A DNA stretch of 64,000 nt from Xenorhabdus doucetiae (GCF_000968195.1 NZ_FO704550.1:3906001-3970000); one strand, 5' to 3'. Positions 17,195 through 26,961 are shown, counted from the first letter of the stretch. The notes: generated from the sequence alone by a model not told the origin. Numbers and translations are program-made.

Positions 17195-20100
17195 TTAAGG
17201 TTGAATTGAATTGTCAGGGAAAATAGAGCCGCCCCCTTTGGGATCACGGACAACTCTAATAAAGACGCCATTATGTGTTCCTGAAACCATAGTTCCGCCT
17301 GAAGGCATGGTTACTTTCGAGCTATGAGGAGAATCCCAAATCACTTTCCCAGCATGTTTGATATCTGCATCACTCCAATTTTCTGGGAACCATGATTGAC
17401 CTGTTCCTTTACGTTTTCCTTTAGATGAATGACTAGGTATATTTCCTACTCGTACCCCATTTGGATAAGTATGTTCTATATTGTAAGCGATGCCTCTAGC
17501 CTCTAATTCCTGAATAGCTGATTGCCCGTGCCCTCCACCACTTAACCTTCCGTTAGGAAATGTTTTTCTATCCCTAGGTGGCATAGAACTAGCCTCTGTC
17601 CAATCACCTTTACTAGAATGACGAACAACATCATCATTTATGAATGCAGGACAATCTTTACCCGCCAACCCCCAAGGGTCAACCCAACCCGTCGGATTAT
17701 GCACATACGAATAGGGATTAAACCCGCCCAATAATCCGATCGGGTCGGGCGAGATGTACTGCGCTGTCTCCGGGGAATAATAACGATGAAAATTATAGAA
17801 TAACCCGCTCTCCTGATCCTCATATTGACCTAAAAACCTGAAATTACACCCCACATGGTAATCCGGATCATTCGACGCAATCACCTGCGATTTTTCGGCT
17901 TTTCCCCATGTCTTCAACCGCTGCGCCCAGACCAGCGTGCCGTTTTCATTCAACATCTCGCGCACGGTGCCTTGGTGGTCGCTGACAATATAATGCAGCT
18001 TGCCCTTTTCAACGCGGGCGGAGGGCGTCAGTGCCCCCGGCTCGTACAACCAACGCACGCGGCTGTCCAGTGCCAGCGAGCCATCGGCGTAAACCGGCGT
18101 TTCCTCAACCAGCTGGTCACCGCTCCACAAATATTCCTGCCCGTAAATGGCCGTGGCGCGCGGGGTCAGGTCCGGCTTGCCGTCCAGCCACCGTTGCAGG
18201 TTTGCCGCCGTGAGTTTGCCGTCGTGCACTTTCAGTTTACGGATACGCCGCCCAAAAGCATCATACTGGTAATGCCAGCGCGAACCGTCCGGGGTTTCGC
18301 AGTGGGTCAGCTGGTTTTGGGTATCCCAGCGGTAGCGCCAGACCTGCGGGCGGAAGCCGTCACGTTGTTCAGTTTTTTCCACCAGACGCCCATTGTCATC
18401 ATAGCGATAGCGGATATCGCCGTGCTGCACCACCCGCCCGGCTTTTTGGCGTTGGGTTATTTGTTCCATCGCGCCGTGGGCATCGACCGGCAAGTGCCGA
18501 CTCAGGTTGCCGTTGGCATCGTAGCCAAACTGTTCCTCATGGGGGCGATTGCCGTCAAACAGGGTATGCAGGATTTGGTCGTTAGCATTGTAACGGTAGC
18601 GGGTTTGCCCCCAGCGGCTGTCGTCAATCACCCGCACATTATGGGCACGGTCATATTGCCAGCTCCGGTTGACCGCCGAGGCCTGCGGCGGAAAATGCGG
18701 GTCATTTTGTGCCAGTGTTTCCCGGAAAAAGGAGGTGGCCTGCCCTGCCGACTGGTGTGAAAGCTGCCCCGTCGCGGTGTAGCGGCTGGCGAGGATAAAG
18801 CCGTTGGCACTTTCCCGCACCGTTTCCCTGCCTAAGGCATCGTGCTGCAAGGTCAGCGGCGCATGTTGGTTAAGCTGGAAGTGGTTCAGTTGCGCCAGCG
18901 GGTTGTAGCCAAAATGCAGGGTGTTGTCATCCAGTTGCTCGCTTAACGGCTGCCCCGTCAGCGTATCCCAGGTCCGGCGGATTTCCCGCCCGTTAATCCG
19001 CTCACAGGTCGGCAGGCCGCTGGCTTTGTCATACTCAAACTCGACCGCCGCATCGGCATTGGCCGCCCTGATAAGCTGCTGGCGGGCATTGTATTCGTAA
19101 CGGGTGGTTACGGTGAGCTTAAGTTCCCCGTCCTCCGGCTGCCAACCCTCTTCGCGGATAAGCTGGCCGCGTGCATTGTAATGCCAGCGCTGTTGCTGCC
19201 CATCGGGGTATTGAGTCAGTGTCCGGCGGCCCAGTTTATCGTACTGATATTCGAGGGTACGCCCGGTAAAATCGGTTTCCCGGATAATTTGCCCCGCCGC
19301 GTCCCGCTCATAACGGTAAGTTTCGCCCGTGGAGGCGGTGACGCTACTCAGCCGGGTCAGGCGGTCATAGCCAAATTTCAGGGTGGTGCCGTCGGGGCGG
19401 GTGACGGTGGTCAGCAAGTCAAACGCGCCGTAAGTGTAGCGGGTGGTACGCCCTTCCCCGTCCGTGACCGCCACCACCCGCCGCTCGCTGTCGTAGGCCA
19501 GTGTTTGCGTGACGCCGTCGGCGAGGGTGATTTCGCTCAGGCTGCCGTTGCTGAGGCTGGCATGGTCGGGGCTGTATTGGTAGCGGGTCTCCTGCTTCAG
19601 CGCGTCGGTGAAACGGCGCAGGCGGCCCAGCGCATCCAGCTCCAGCCCGGTAGTTTCGCCGTCCGGCGTCATCACGGCGGCGAGGCGCTGTTGCTCATCA
19701 TAGGCGTAGTGCCATGCCCGGCCGTCCGGCAGCAAACGCTGGCGCAGTTCACCGTGCGTGCCGTATTGGTAGGTTTCTTTGTGTCCCAACGGGTTAGTCA
19801 CTGCCGTCAGGTTGCCCTGTTCATCATAATGCCATTGCCAGCGTTCACCCGTTGGCAGGACACTTTCGGTGAGTTGCCCGTGTTCGTCATAGCCGTAAGC
19901 AAAGGTGTCACCCGTCGGCAGTTTGACTTCGGTCAGCGCCCCGTCAGGGTTGTAACCAAAGGTGGTTATCCCGCCTGCCGGATCGGCTTCCCAGAGGATT
20001 TGGCTATGGCGCCACTGGCGGCGGGTGATGCGCCCCAGCGGATCGACTTCACGGGTCACTAATCCATTGTGATCGTAGTGATGCCGGGTTTCGCCCCCTT

Positions 20101-21958
20101 CGGCATCCAGATAGGTGGTAATACGCGCCCGGTCATCATAGCGGAACCGATCATGCCAGTAACCGCTGGGAGAGGCCATACTGACCACCCGGCCCCGGTC
20201 ATCATACGTGAGATGGAGATCGGTCTGGTCGGTATCGTGCCAGCGGGTCATGCGCCCCTGCGTATCATATTCATGCCACAGGTGGTGGTGCTGGAACGCG
20301 TCACACTCGCTCAGGTAGCCCTGCGGATCATACCGGCAGGTCAGCAGGCGCTGCCGGACGGCTTGCCCCTCGCGGGTCTCGTCCAGCTCGAGCGCGTGGA
20401 GTTGTCCGTCCCGGTAATGCAGGCTTAAGCGCAGGCCGTCATTGCGGACGACTTCCGTCAGTTGTGACTGTTTATCGTAGAGAAACGCAATCCGGTTCTG
20501 GCGTCGGTCCGTGATGGCGGACAGTTTCCGTGTGGTCCCTGAAATCACGCTGAAATGGTAAGTCAACTGGGCGCGGCGGTCAGTCAGGCACAGTTCACCC
20601 GTCAGTTCCCCCGTCAGGACGCAATGGGGAATATGTTTATTACGGGCGAGTACCTGATTTTCCGGCGTACTGAAATCGTAAATGACGCCGTCGGTATCCG
20701 TGAAATCCACCCTACCGTCGGTCAACACTAACTGGCGTGACCAGTCATCCGCCCATTTTTCGCCAAACAGGCCGCTGTACTTGGCGGTGGAACGATAGGT
20801 CCGGGTCAGGGTGATGGGTAACAGTCCGGGGATAACGATAACCGGCCAGACTTGCAGGAAGTCGCCGGTCGCCATATCGACCGGTTCGCTTTTTGTACTA
20901 CAGGTTCCCGTGCAGCTTCCCTCTTTGTTATTGGACGGCGTAGCATCATCCTTGGGCGTCTCTTTGGCGGGTTTGGCTTCCGGGGTGTCGCCAGACTGGC
21001 CTTTGACTTTGCCGCCGGCAGGCGGTTTGGCCTTTTTAGCTACCGTTTTCGCCCCCTGCTTGAGCAGCCCGCCTACCCCCGTTGCCAGGCTGGCGATATT
21101 AAAACCCAGCGCTCCCCCTTGTTCCGCCTTATCCGTGATATCAAACCGGGCGGCATCCACATGGCTGAATTCGACGACCTTATCAACGACTTCTTTATTC
21201 CATTTATCAGCCGCAGCAAGGGCGGTATCCCCTATCGCGTCAGCCCCCATCCATTTCAAGAGATTACCGGTGTCGCTCATCACCGCAGAAGGCAGTCCCG
21301 TCCCCACCCGGATGGCCAGTTCACCCATGTCGGGCAGGGTATTCCACGCTTCTTTGCCGGCACCGATGGCGGCCTTACCCGGATTATCCCAGGCCGCACT
21401 CAGTTTTTCTCCGGCTTCTTCCCCCCACTTTTGCACACCTTCCTTGGTTTCCTCCCACCATTCCCCCGCCTGCTCCAGCCAGCCTTTTTCCTGCGCCGTT
21501 TCCGCGGTCACCGCCGTATTGGCCTCCTCCGGCGGATCCGCGGCCGGCGCGGCCTGGACGACCACTTTACCCGGGGTATTCCCGCTGCCCGTCGGGCTGT
21601 CATCGCGGGCTTTGACGGGCAGGGCGTCATTGGGTTTGGGATGCGTGTCTTCTTCTTTTTTCTCTTCCTCGTCCCACTCCGGCTTGGGAAACTCACCATT
21701 TTTGAATTTTTCAACGGTATGTTGCGCGGTTTTCTTAAAATCCTGCGCGGCAAAATCCGCATCCAGCTGATTATAGTAAACGTCCAATTCCGGGTCGGCA
21801 CCGTAATCGCCGTAAAAGCGGGAACTTTGCCGGTATAACGTATCCACATTGTTTAACGCTTGCTCCGCCTCAGCCTGCGTGCGGAGGTTAAATTCTTTGC
21901 AATATTTCTCGGCCCGCACATCGGCGCTGTCCGGTGTGACTATTATCGATTCTGACAT
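17195..21958 (-). CDS. Rhs toxin with EndoU-type RNase tip, DUF2169/PAAR-like-dependent
   Basis: 1587 residues. Residues 1-360 form a helical N-terminal domain without PAAR; the PAAR-like protein is the separate gene just upstream. PVDMATGDF then opens the Rhs barrel, with many YD-repeats up to the VDPWGLAG autocleavage site (~1427-1433). The last 154 residues form the tip, with GGGHG, YPNGVRVG, SWFPENWSD, GTMVSGTHNGVFIRV and IFPDNSIQP. These fit the bacterial EndoU ribonuclease family. The gene follows vgrG, DUF2169 and the PAAR-like gene in one operon and is nearly identical to 35689-40416 except in the tip and in one N-terminal core patch. Confidence 0.9.
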   Translation of the reverse strand: MSESIIVTPDSADVRAEKYCKEFNLRTQAEAEQALNNVDTLYRQSSRFYGDYGADPELDVYYNQLDADFAAQDFKKTAQHTVEKFKNGEFPKPEWDEEEKKEEDTHPKPNDALPVKARDDSPTGSGNTPGKVVVQAAPAADPPEEANTAVTAETAQEKGWLEQAGEWWEETKEGVQKWGEEAGEKLSAAWDNPGKAAIGAGKEAWNTLPDMGELAIRVGTGLPSAVMSDTGNLLKWMGADAIGDTALAAADKWNKEVVDKVVEFSHVDAARFDITDKAEQGGALGFNIASLATGVGGLLKQGAKTVAKKAKPPAGGKVKGQSGDTPEAKPAKETPKDDATPSNNKEGSCTGTCSTKSEPVDMATGDFLQVWPVIVIPGLLPITLTRTYRSTAKYSGLFGEKWADDWSRQLVLTDGRVDFTDTDGVIYDFSTPENQVLARNKHIPHCVLTGELTGELCLTDRRAQLTYHFSVISGTTRKLSAITDRRQNRIAFLYDKQSQLTEVVRNDGLRLSLHYRDGQLHALELDETREGQAVRQRLLTCRYDPQGYLSECDAFQHHHLWHEYDTQGRMTRWHDTDQTDLHLTYDDRGRVVSMASPSGYWHDRFRYDDRARITTYLDAEGGETRHHYDHNGLVTREVDPLGRITRRQWRHSQILWEADPAGGITTFGYNPDGALTEVKLPTGDTFAYGYDEHGQLTESVLPTGERWQWHYDEQGNLTAVTNPLGHKETYQYGTHGELRQRLLPDGRAWHYAYDEQQRLAAVMTPDGETTGLELDALGRLRRFTDALKQETRYQYSPDHASLSNGSLSEITLADGVTQTLAYDSERRVVAVTDGEGRTTRYTYGAFDLLTTVTRPDGTTLKFGYDRLTRLSSVTASTGETYRYERDAAGQIIRETDFTGRTLEYQYDKLGRRTLTQYPDGQQQRWHYNARGQLIREEGWQPEDGELKLTVTTRYEYNARQQLIRAANADAAVEFEYDKASGLPTCERINGREIRRTWDTLTGQPLSEQLDDNTLHFGYNPLAQLNHFQLNQHAPLTLQHDALGRETVRESANGFILASRYTATGQLSHQSAGQATSFFRETLAQNDPHFPPQASAVNRSWQYDRAHNVRVIDDSRWGQTRYRYNANDQILHTLFDGNRPHEEQFGYDANGNLSRHLPVDAHGAMEQITQRQKAGRVVQHGDIRYRYDDNGRLVEKTEQRDGFRPQVWRYRWDTQNQLTHCETPDGSRWHYQYDAFGRRIRKLKVHDGKLTAANLQRWLDGKPDLTPRATAIYGQEYLWSGDQLVEETPVYADGSLALDSRVRWLYEPGALTPSARVEKGKLHYIVSDHQGTVREMLNENGTLVWAQRLKTWGKAEKSQVIASNDPDYHVGCNFRFLGQYEDQESGLFYNFHRYYSPETAQYISPDPIGLLGGFNPYSYVHNPTGWVDPWGLAGKDCPAFINDDVVRHSSKGDWTEASSMPPRDRKTFPNGRLSGGGHGQSAIQELEARGIAYNIEHTYPNGVRVGNIPSHSSKGKRKGTGQSWFPENWSDADIKHAGKVIWDSPHSSKVTMPSGGTMVSGTHNGVFIRVVRDPKGGGSIFPDNSIQP

Positions 21959-21970
21959 CGGTTTCTGTCC

Positions 21971-22327
21971 TTATGCCCCGTTCATCCAAAATTCATCCCC
22001 GTGGCGCAACAGCAGCTTGTTGCCCGCCCGCACCGTTTGGGTATGCGTCTTCGGGTGACATTTGCCGCCCACGGTGCCGCTTTTCACCCCGTTGGCCACA
22101 CCGGGCTGGTCGCCAATCGTCTGCGGCACAACGCTCTGGGCGAACACCACCACCGGCTGGCCATTGGCCCGCACGGATTTCACCGGCGCATCGCTGCCCG
22201 CCAGTTTTGCCATTACCGGGTAGGGAATGGGCGGGGTGGACGATCCCATCGGGGTCTTGCACACATCGGGCAACATGCCGACGATCAGCCATTCACCCGC
22301 GGTGCGGGCGATATAATTATCAGCCAT
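21971..22327 (-). CDS. PAAR-like (DUF4150) tip protein
   Basis: 118 residues. The family pattern is visible: TPMGSSTPPIPYPVMA, VVFAQSVVPQTIGDQPG and the cysteine/histidine block GGKCHPKTHTQTV, which probably binds metal at the sharp tip of the VgrG spike. ATG 22327 has a GAGGAG site and overlaps the DUF2169 stop by 8 nt, so translation is coupled. It likely connects the Rhs toxin downstream to VgrG. Confidence 0.9.
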   Translation of the reverse strand: MADNYIARTAGEWLIVGMLPDVCKTPMGSSTPPIPYPVMAKLAGSDAPVKSVRANGQPVVVFAQSVVPQTIGDQPGVANGVKSGTVGGKCHPKTHTQTVRAGNKLLLRHGDEFWMNGA

Positions 22328-23540
22328 CTTTTTTCTCCTCTTCCCGTGGGGCCCGTTTGAGCAGCGGGGCATCGGGGTCGATTTCAAACCGCGCCTCCGC
22401 CACCCGCACCGGCAGGTCAGCCTTAACATTCAGCCGGCAGGTGAGATGCAGTGTCAGGGCCTCGCTGTCAAGAATGAGCGTATCAAGGCGCATCGGCACC
22501 GGCAGCAGGGCACCGTTTTGCATCCGCAGCAAAATAAACGGCCGGTGCCCCGGCAGGGTGACATGCAGGTGGCCGCCGGGGGTCAGGCCATTTAACGTGA
22601 GGGTAATATCGGTGCCCGGCCAGTCAATCTGCTGGTCCGCCGGGGCGCCGTTCCAGTAGCGGAAGTCGAAGTCTTTCGGCAGGTAAGGGTGGCGGTGGCT
22701 GAGCCAGTCATCATCATACGTGCCGGCGAGCTGGCGGCGCGGGGTCCACGCCCGGCCGACCAGGCCGAAGCCTTGTGGCCGGCAGGCCGGGGTCTCCGGC
22801 GATAAGGTGCCCGCCAGTTGCGCGGCAAAATGTTGCGCGGTAAAGGGTGCCTCCGGTGCGGTGATGCGCGGGGCCGGGTAACGGGTGATTTGCCTGGCCT
22901 GTGCGTACCACGGCGTGACAAACCCGGTGCCCAGCGGATTGGTGTCGCAGGCGGCATGGGCAACGGGGGCATTCTCTTCCCCGTCCGGGTGCTGCCGGCG
23001 CTGTTCTGGTGTCAGCCGGTCACGGTCGTTAAGGTGTTCACCCGCGTTATCATCTGCCTGAATTTTGCATTCGCCGCCAAAGGCGTAGCGGTAATCCAGC
23101 GGCAGGCTCGTAAAGGGTTTGGGTGCCGTCAGTTGCCAGTGACCGCGGGGGTCACGGATAAATGCCCGTTCGCCGCTCACGGCCAGGGTTTTGTCGAGCA
23201 GGGTCTGGCCCTGCCGGTCGGTGACCGTCAGGCTGACCGACATTTCGGTACAGGGCCGGCCATCAGGCGCATAAGCCGTGCCGTTGACGATAATGTCACA
23301 GCGCGGCTTAAACGGCGCAAGGTCACTCTCCTGCAACACCGGCGAGGCATTCATCCGCCCGCGGTATTCATCCTGCACGCACAGGGGGGGCGCGGGCAGC
23401 AGTTCGGCGGTGCACTGCCCGGCCCTGTCCGGCAGTAGCTGATAGCCGATTTTCATCACCGCCACATGGTGTTCCACATCCTCAATATCCAGCATGGAGT
23501 AATTCATGACCGCAAACGGGGTCAGGTTACGAAATTCCAT
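22320..23540 (-). CDS. DUF2169 T6SS adaptor/chaperone
   Basis: 406 residues covering the DUF2169 family: MEFRNLTPFAVMNYSMLD at the N-terminus, CDIIVNGTAYAPDGRP and RYAFGGE in the middle, and a long C-terminal half with FDFRYWNGAPADQQI. Proteins of this family load PAAR-like effectors onto VgrG. It lies between vgrG and the PAAR-like gene and overlaps the latter. The second copy (40778) is about 95% identical by eye, with small indels. Confidence 0.9.
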   Translation of the reverse strand: MEFRNLTPFAVMNYSMLDIEDVEHHVAVMKIGYQLLPDRAGQCTAELLPAPPLCVQDEYRGRMNASPVLQESDLAPFKPRCDIIVNGTAYAPDGRPCTEMSVSLTVTDRQGQTLLDKTLAVSGERAFIRDPRGHWQLTAPKPFTSLPLDYRYAFGGECKIQADDNAGEHLNDRDRLTPEQRRQHPDGEENAPVAHAACDTNPLGTGFVTPWYAQARQITRYPAPRITAPEAPFTAQHFAAQLAGTLSPETPACRPQGFGLVGRAWTPRRQLAGTYDDDWLSHRHPYLPKDFDFRYWNGAPADQQIDWPGTDITLTLNGLTPGGHLHVTLPGHRPFILLRMQNGALLPVPMRLDTLILDSEALTLHLTCRLNVKADLPVRVAEARFEIDPDAPLLKRAPREEEKKDG

Positions 23541-23553
23541 CTCAAGCCGCTCC

Positions 23554-25863
23554 TCAGTTCAGGTCAATGTCTTTGCCGGTGATTTGCACCGGGCCGCTGG
23601 CCTCAAACTTGAACTCACTGCCCTGGAGGGTGATTTTGCCGCTGCTGTCCATGCGCAGGACGCTTGCGCCACATTGCAGCTCAATCACATCCCCGGCCTT
23701 GATGGACAGGCTATGGCCGACTATCACGGATTTGTGGACCCCCACTTCTTCCGTCTGGCTTAAGGTGACGGCGGTGTTCATCGCACCCCCGACGGTCAGG
23801 ACATAGGCGAGGCCGACCGTGTCGGTACGGGTCAGGTTAACCGTGGCCTTCTGGTGCCCCTTGACGGTGAGGGTCTGGTTTTTGTCCACGGTTTCCTGGT
23901 GGTTGGCCAGCACCTGCGTATCCCGGTTATTCAGCACCTTGGTATGCATGTCCTTCTGCGCATGCAGCGACAGCAGTTCGCTGCCCTTGGCATCCTCGAA
24001 CAGCAGCTCGTTATACCCTTCGCCCTTGTGGGTCTTGGAGCGGAAGGCCATCTGGGTTTTGCTGCCCGGCAGCTTGCCCGGCGGGATATTGCTGGCGTGA
24101 TAAGTTCTGCCGGTGACGATGGGCTGGTCCGGGTCGCCGTGCAGGAAGTCCACCACCACTTCCTGGCCGATGCGCGGGATGGCCAGCATGCCCCAGCCCT
24201 GCCCCGCCCACGGCTGGGTCACCCGTATCCAGCACGAGCTGTGGTCGTCGGATTTGCCGTAACGGTCCCACGGGAACTGGAGGCGCACGCGGCCGTACTG
24301 GTCACAGAAGATTTCCTCCCCCGCCGGGCCGACCACCTTGGCAATCTGTGGGCCGTCAATCACCGGCTTGGGCAGCGGGTCCGGCCGCCAGTGCTGGTTA
24401 TGGCGGATAAAGCTGAACTCGCTGTGCAACGTGGTGCCGCTCTCGCCGCCGCCCGCCGTTTCCAGTGCGCCCGGCTGGCTGCCGGTGTGGGTGGCACTGA
24501 CCACCTGCCACGACTGGTTCAGGTCCGGGCGCGGGTGGTTTATCAGGGTGAACAGTTTGCCCGGCTGCACCGCAATGGCGTGGCCGCGGCCCTGCCCGGT
24601 CACCGCGTCGCTGCGCAGCGCCTCCAGCCGGTAACGGGTAAAGGCCTTGCCGTGGGCTTCGTCCTTGAAGCGGCCGGGGTAGTCGTAGTGCTCGTAGTAA
24701 CTTTCCTGCAACTGCTCGTCCTTCATCTGCTGGCTGAATTCCGCCGGCCACGCCGGGTTCTTGAAGGTGTAATCCTTCAGCTCCACCTTGGCCGGGCGCA
24801 CCTGCGCGCTGCTGGTCAGGCTGGTCACCGACGGTTCCCCCGTGGTGCTGACATCCCCCGGCTGGTACGGCAGGATGAGGCCCGGCGGCACCGAGCCGGC
24901 GTCATCGGCAAACACCAGCGTGTTGCGCCCGTTGCCGCACTCGAAGAAGTAGAAGATGCCCTCCTCCGCCGTCAGCCGTTGCAGGAAGGCAAAGTCGCTT
25001 TCCTGATACTGGACGCAGAACTCCCGTGCCGGGTGCGGGTGGCGCAGGCTGAATACCACGTCACGGATACCGTGTTCTTTCAGGAGGGTGGTGATAATGG
25101 CGGCAATGTCCTGCTGCTGGAAGATGCGCGAGTTCCGGCGCAGCGTAGTGCGCCACAGGTCCGGGTAAATGGTCATCCGGTAGGTGGTCTGGTGCAGCCC
25201 GGTGTTGCCCTGTTCAAAGCGCGCCACCATGCCGGTGATACTGCGCTGTTCGATGCCGTCCTGCAGGATGGTCAGGGTCGCCGCCCGGTCCAGCACCGCC
25301 GGGAAGTCAATGGCCGGGTCGGCACTCGCCAGCCCGACTTGCAGGCTGAACGGCCGGGAAAAGCCTTCCGTCAGGGCGAAGTCGGTGACCACAAAGGTCT
25401 GCGGCGGCAGGCTGCCCGCCGTCAGGGTAAACTGCAACCCGCTCGGGGCACCGAGGCCCAGCAACTGGCCAACCTGTTGCAGCGCCTTGGCCGCGCCACT
25501 CTGGCCGGCGGCGGCCCGGGCGGCCAGCCCCGCCCCGCCGGTAAACCCGCCGCCCGGGATTAAGCCCGCACTTCCGGCAGAACCGCTTCCGGCACCAGCG
25601 CCCAATCCACCGGTAAACCCGCCGCCCGGCATTAAGTTCCCGGCACCGGCAGCCCCGCCGCCTGAACTGCCGCCAATGCCACCGGCACCGCCCAGTCCCC
25701 CGGCAAAACCCCCGCCCGGAATCAGTCCCGCCGCACCTGACAGGCCGCCGCCTACTTTGCCGGCCACCTGTTTCGCGGTCTGAATTGCGCCCTGTCCCTG
25801 CCGGACAAGGGCCTGTCCTTTTTTCAATTTATCGGTGTTCTTCTTTATCTTCTTGATTGACAT
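23554..25863 (-). CDS. vgrG: VgrG spike protein, DUF2169-type C-terminus (copy 1)
   Basis: 769 residues. The gp27-like part (GLQFTLTAGSLPPQTFVVTDFAL to the EGIFYFFECGNGRNTLVFADD block) and the gp5-like OB part (EIFCDQYGRVRLQFPWDRYGK...IPRIGQEVVVDFLHGDPDQPIVTGRTYH) are complete. A beta-helical C-terminus ends VQITGKDIDLN. The N-terminus is unusual: a lysine-rich start (MSIKKIKKNTDKLKK) and then a glycine-rich spacer with three LIPGGGFTGG-type units. The spacer has one unit in the copy at 42011 and two in that at 54094. First gene of the effector operon. Confidence 0.95.
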   Translation of the reverse strand: MSIKKIKKNTDKLKKGQALVRQGQGAIQTAKQVAGKVGGGLSGAAGLIPGGGFAGGLGGAGGIGGSSGGGAAGAGNLMPGGGFTGGLGAGAGSGSAGSAGLIPGGGFTGGAGLAARAAAGQSGAAKALQQVGQLLGLGAPSGLQFTLTAGSLPPQTFVVTDFALTEGFSRPFSLQVGLASADPAIDFPAVLDRAATLTILQDGIEQRSITGMVARFEQGNTGLHQTTYRMTIYPDLWRTTLRRNSRIFQQQDIAAIITTLLKEHGIRDVVFSLRHPHPAREFCVQYQESDFAFLQRLTAEEGIFYFFECGNGRNTLVFADDAGSVPPGLILPYQPGDVSTTGEPSVTSLTSSAQVRPAKVELKDYTFKNPAWPAEFSQQMKDEQLQESYYEHYDYPGRFKDEAHGKAFTRYRLEALRSDAVTGQGRGHAIAVQPGKLFTLINHPRPDLNQSWQVVSATHTGSQPGALETAGGGESGTTLHSEFSFIRHNQHWRPDPLPKPVIDGPQIAKVVGPAGEEIFCDQYGRVRLQFPWDRYGKSDDHSSCWIRVTQPWAGQGWGMLAIPRIGQEVVVDFLHGDPDQPIVTGRTYHASNIPPGKLPGSKTQMAFRSKTHKGEGYNELLFEDAKGSELLSLHAQKDMHTKVLNNRDTQVLANHQETVDKNQTLTVKGHQKATVNLTRTDTVGLAYVLTVGGAMNTAVTLSQTEEVGVHKSVIVGHSLSIKAGDVIELQCGASVLRMDSSGKITLQGSEFKFEASGPVQITGKDIDLN

Positions 25864-25878
25864 GATAAGTCTCCCTGA

Positions 25879-26119
25879 TTACTGCCCGCCGTCCGCGGAG
25901 GCGGCGGGTGCATGATGGTCGGTGGGGTGTTCGGTCGCCTGCCGCAGCCGGTCATAGCGGCCCAGCAGGGCGTTAAAGCGGTCATCGATGCCCTTGAGCA
26001 ACACCGGCGGCGCGGCCTCCCCGTTCGCCGCATGGACGCCCAGCTGGCGCAGCAGTTCTTCCAGCGGCACCTCACTGCCGTGGCTACGCTGGATATCGTA
26101 GACGGCGGTTTTCAGGTAT
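25879..26119 (-). pseudogene. vasL fragment (C-terminal end)
   Basis: Encodes the last ~80 residues of VasL (YLKTAVYDIQRSHGSEVPLEELLRQLGV...DGGQ). Upstream it is joined to a tssM fragment at GGTTTTCAGG/TATCGTTT, the same joint as at 13140. The rest of vasL and its promoter are missing, so this effector operon has no vasL of its own. Confidence 0.9.
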
Positions 26120-26368
26120 CGTTTAAGATCCGCTCCTGATCTTTGGCACTGTACTGGTCATGCGCCGCGGACGCCCCCGCTCCGCCGGCGGTGTCCGGAT
26201 TCGGCTTCGTGATATTGAGCACCCAACTGTCCATCTCGGTCAGTTTGGTCAGTTCATCTTTCTGCCGGACGAAGTAATCCGTCAGGCCGAGGCGGGTCAA
26301 CAACTGCGGGATCACCAGGCGTTTTTCATTGCTGGCCACAAACACATCGTCAAAGCTGGGGCCAATCA
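26120..26368 (-). pseudogene. tssM fragment (internal)
   Basis: About 80 TssM codons from GPSFDDVFVASNEKRLVIPQLL to QERILND, flanked by the vasL joint and a regulator fragment. The reading frame continues into the regulator piece (HNSNMIVIGPSF). Confidence 0.88.
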
Positions 26369-26371
26369 CAA

Positions 26372-26420
26372 TCATGTTGCTATTGTGAATGATATGGCAT
26401 GTATTTTCGGCGAAAAAGCC
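26372..26420 (-). pseudogene. T6SS regulator gene fragment (scar)
   Basis: Shorter regulator homology than in the other scars: it begins at CATGTTGCTATTGTGAATGA, inside the FINNENM region. The deletion end point here therefore differs on both the tssM and regulator side. Confidence 0.7.
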
Positions 26421-26448
26421 AATTTACTGCGTGAGTTAACACATTCTA

Positions 26449-26622
26449 TTGCAATGGATGTATATCCAGTATTTATTTTGCGAGCGGCTTCGCAAAGGTG
26501 GTTATTGGTGATGGAAAGTTGTGCAGGCAGGCGTAAAGTAGGCGGTGAAATCTGAACGCGGTTTTACCGTGCGACCAACACGATAAAACCGCTAACCGCA
26601 ACAACTACTAGGAATAGTTATT
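26449..26622 (+). promoter_or_regulatory. symE leader: candidate promoter, palindrome and two hairpins (copy C)
   Basis: TTGCAA and TATTTA frame TGGATGTATATCCA. Stem GCGGTTTTACCGTG / CACGATAAAACCGC (26558-26592) has loop CGACCAA, unique to this copy. The second stem AACTA/TAGTT carries loop CTAGGAA with the ribosome binding site. Confidence 0.5.
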
Positions 26623-26961
26623 ATGGCTAACGCGCATTCTAATGCAGAAACCTGCATTTACAAAATTTCCCAACCTGAACGGTATCAGAAAGTTGTTTAC
26701 CGCCCGAAAGGACCTAACCGCACCATTCCCGCCATTAACTTAAGTGGCAGCTGGCTCAGTGAAGCCGGATTTTCTGTCAATGATCCGTTAAAAATCAGGG
26801 TGATGCCGGGTTGTTTAATCATCACCGCCCAAAACTTACATACCCTGTGGCACTGCCTCAAAAGCATGAACCAAGGCGAGTGGAATGAGATTGCCATCGT
26901 CGATTGGTTGCGGCAATTTCCCGGTGAGTTAAAGAAAACCCCACTGGGAAAACCCCGTTAA
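26623..26961 (+). CDS. symE: SymE-family toxin (copy C)
   Basis: 112 residues. The core IPAINLSGSWLSEAGFSVNDPLKIRVMPGCLIITAQ lines up with the AbrB-fold core of E. coli SymE (IPAI.L.G.WL..AGF......V.VM.GC..LTAQ), an SOS-induced, antisense-controlled toxin reported to act on RNA or nucleoid. The leader hairpins described separately suggest antisense control here too. Followed after about 145 bp by the partner gene. ATG is fixed by conservation of the leader and by the GGA site in its loop. Confidence 0.85.
   Translation: MANAHSNAETCIYKISQPERYQKVVYRPKGPNRTIPAINLSGSWLSEAGFSVNDPLKIRVMPGCLIITAQNLHTLWHCLKSMNQGEWNEIAIVDWLRQFPGELKKTPLGKPR

Larger units (their letters stand above)
17640..26119. repeat. 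Large duplicated effector module, copy 1
   Basis: Rhs core, PAAR-like, DUF2169, VgrG and the end of vasL are nearly identical to 36115-44410. Identity stops at the Rhs tip on one side and inside vasL on the other, where this copy has the vasL-tssM deletion joint. Confidence 0.9.

Noticed and set aside
20852..21838. Plus-strand frames opposite the Rhs N-terminal region (also 39310-40296)
   Set aside because: Mirror of the Rhs coding frame; phenylalanine/glycine-rich composition follows from reverse-complement codons.
23854..25563. Plus-strand open frame of 569 codons opposite vgrG (also 42308-43615)
   Set aside because: Antisense of a conserved VgrG with strong codon bias; no family resemblance and no ribosome binding site.
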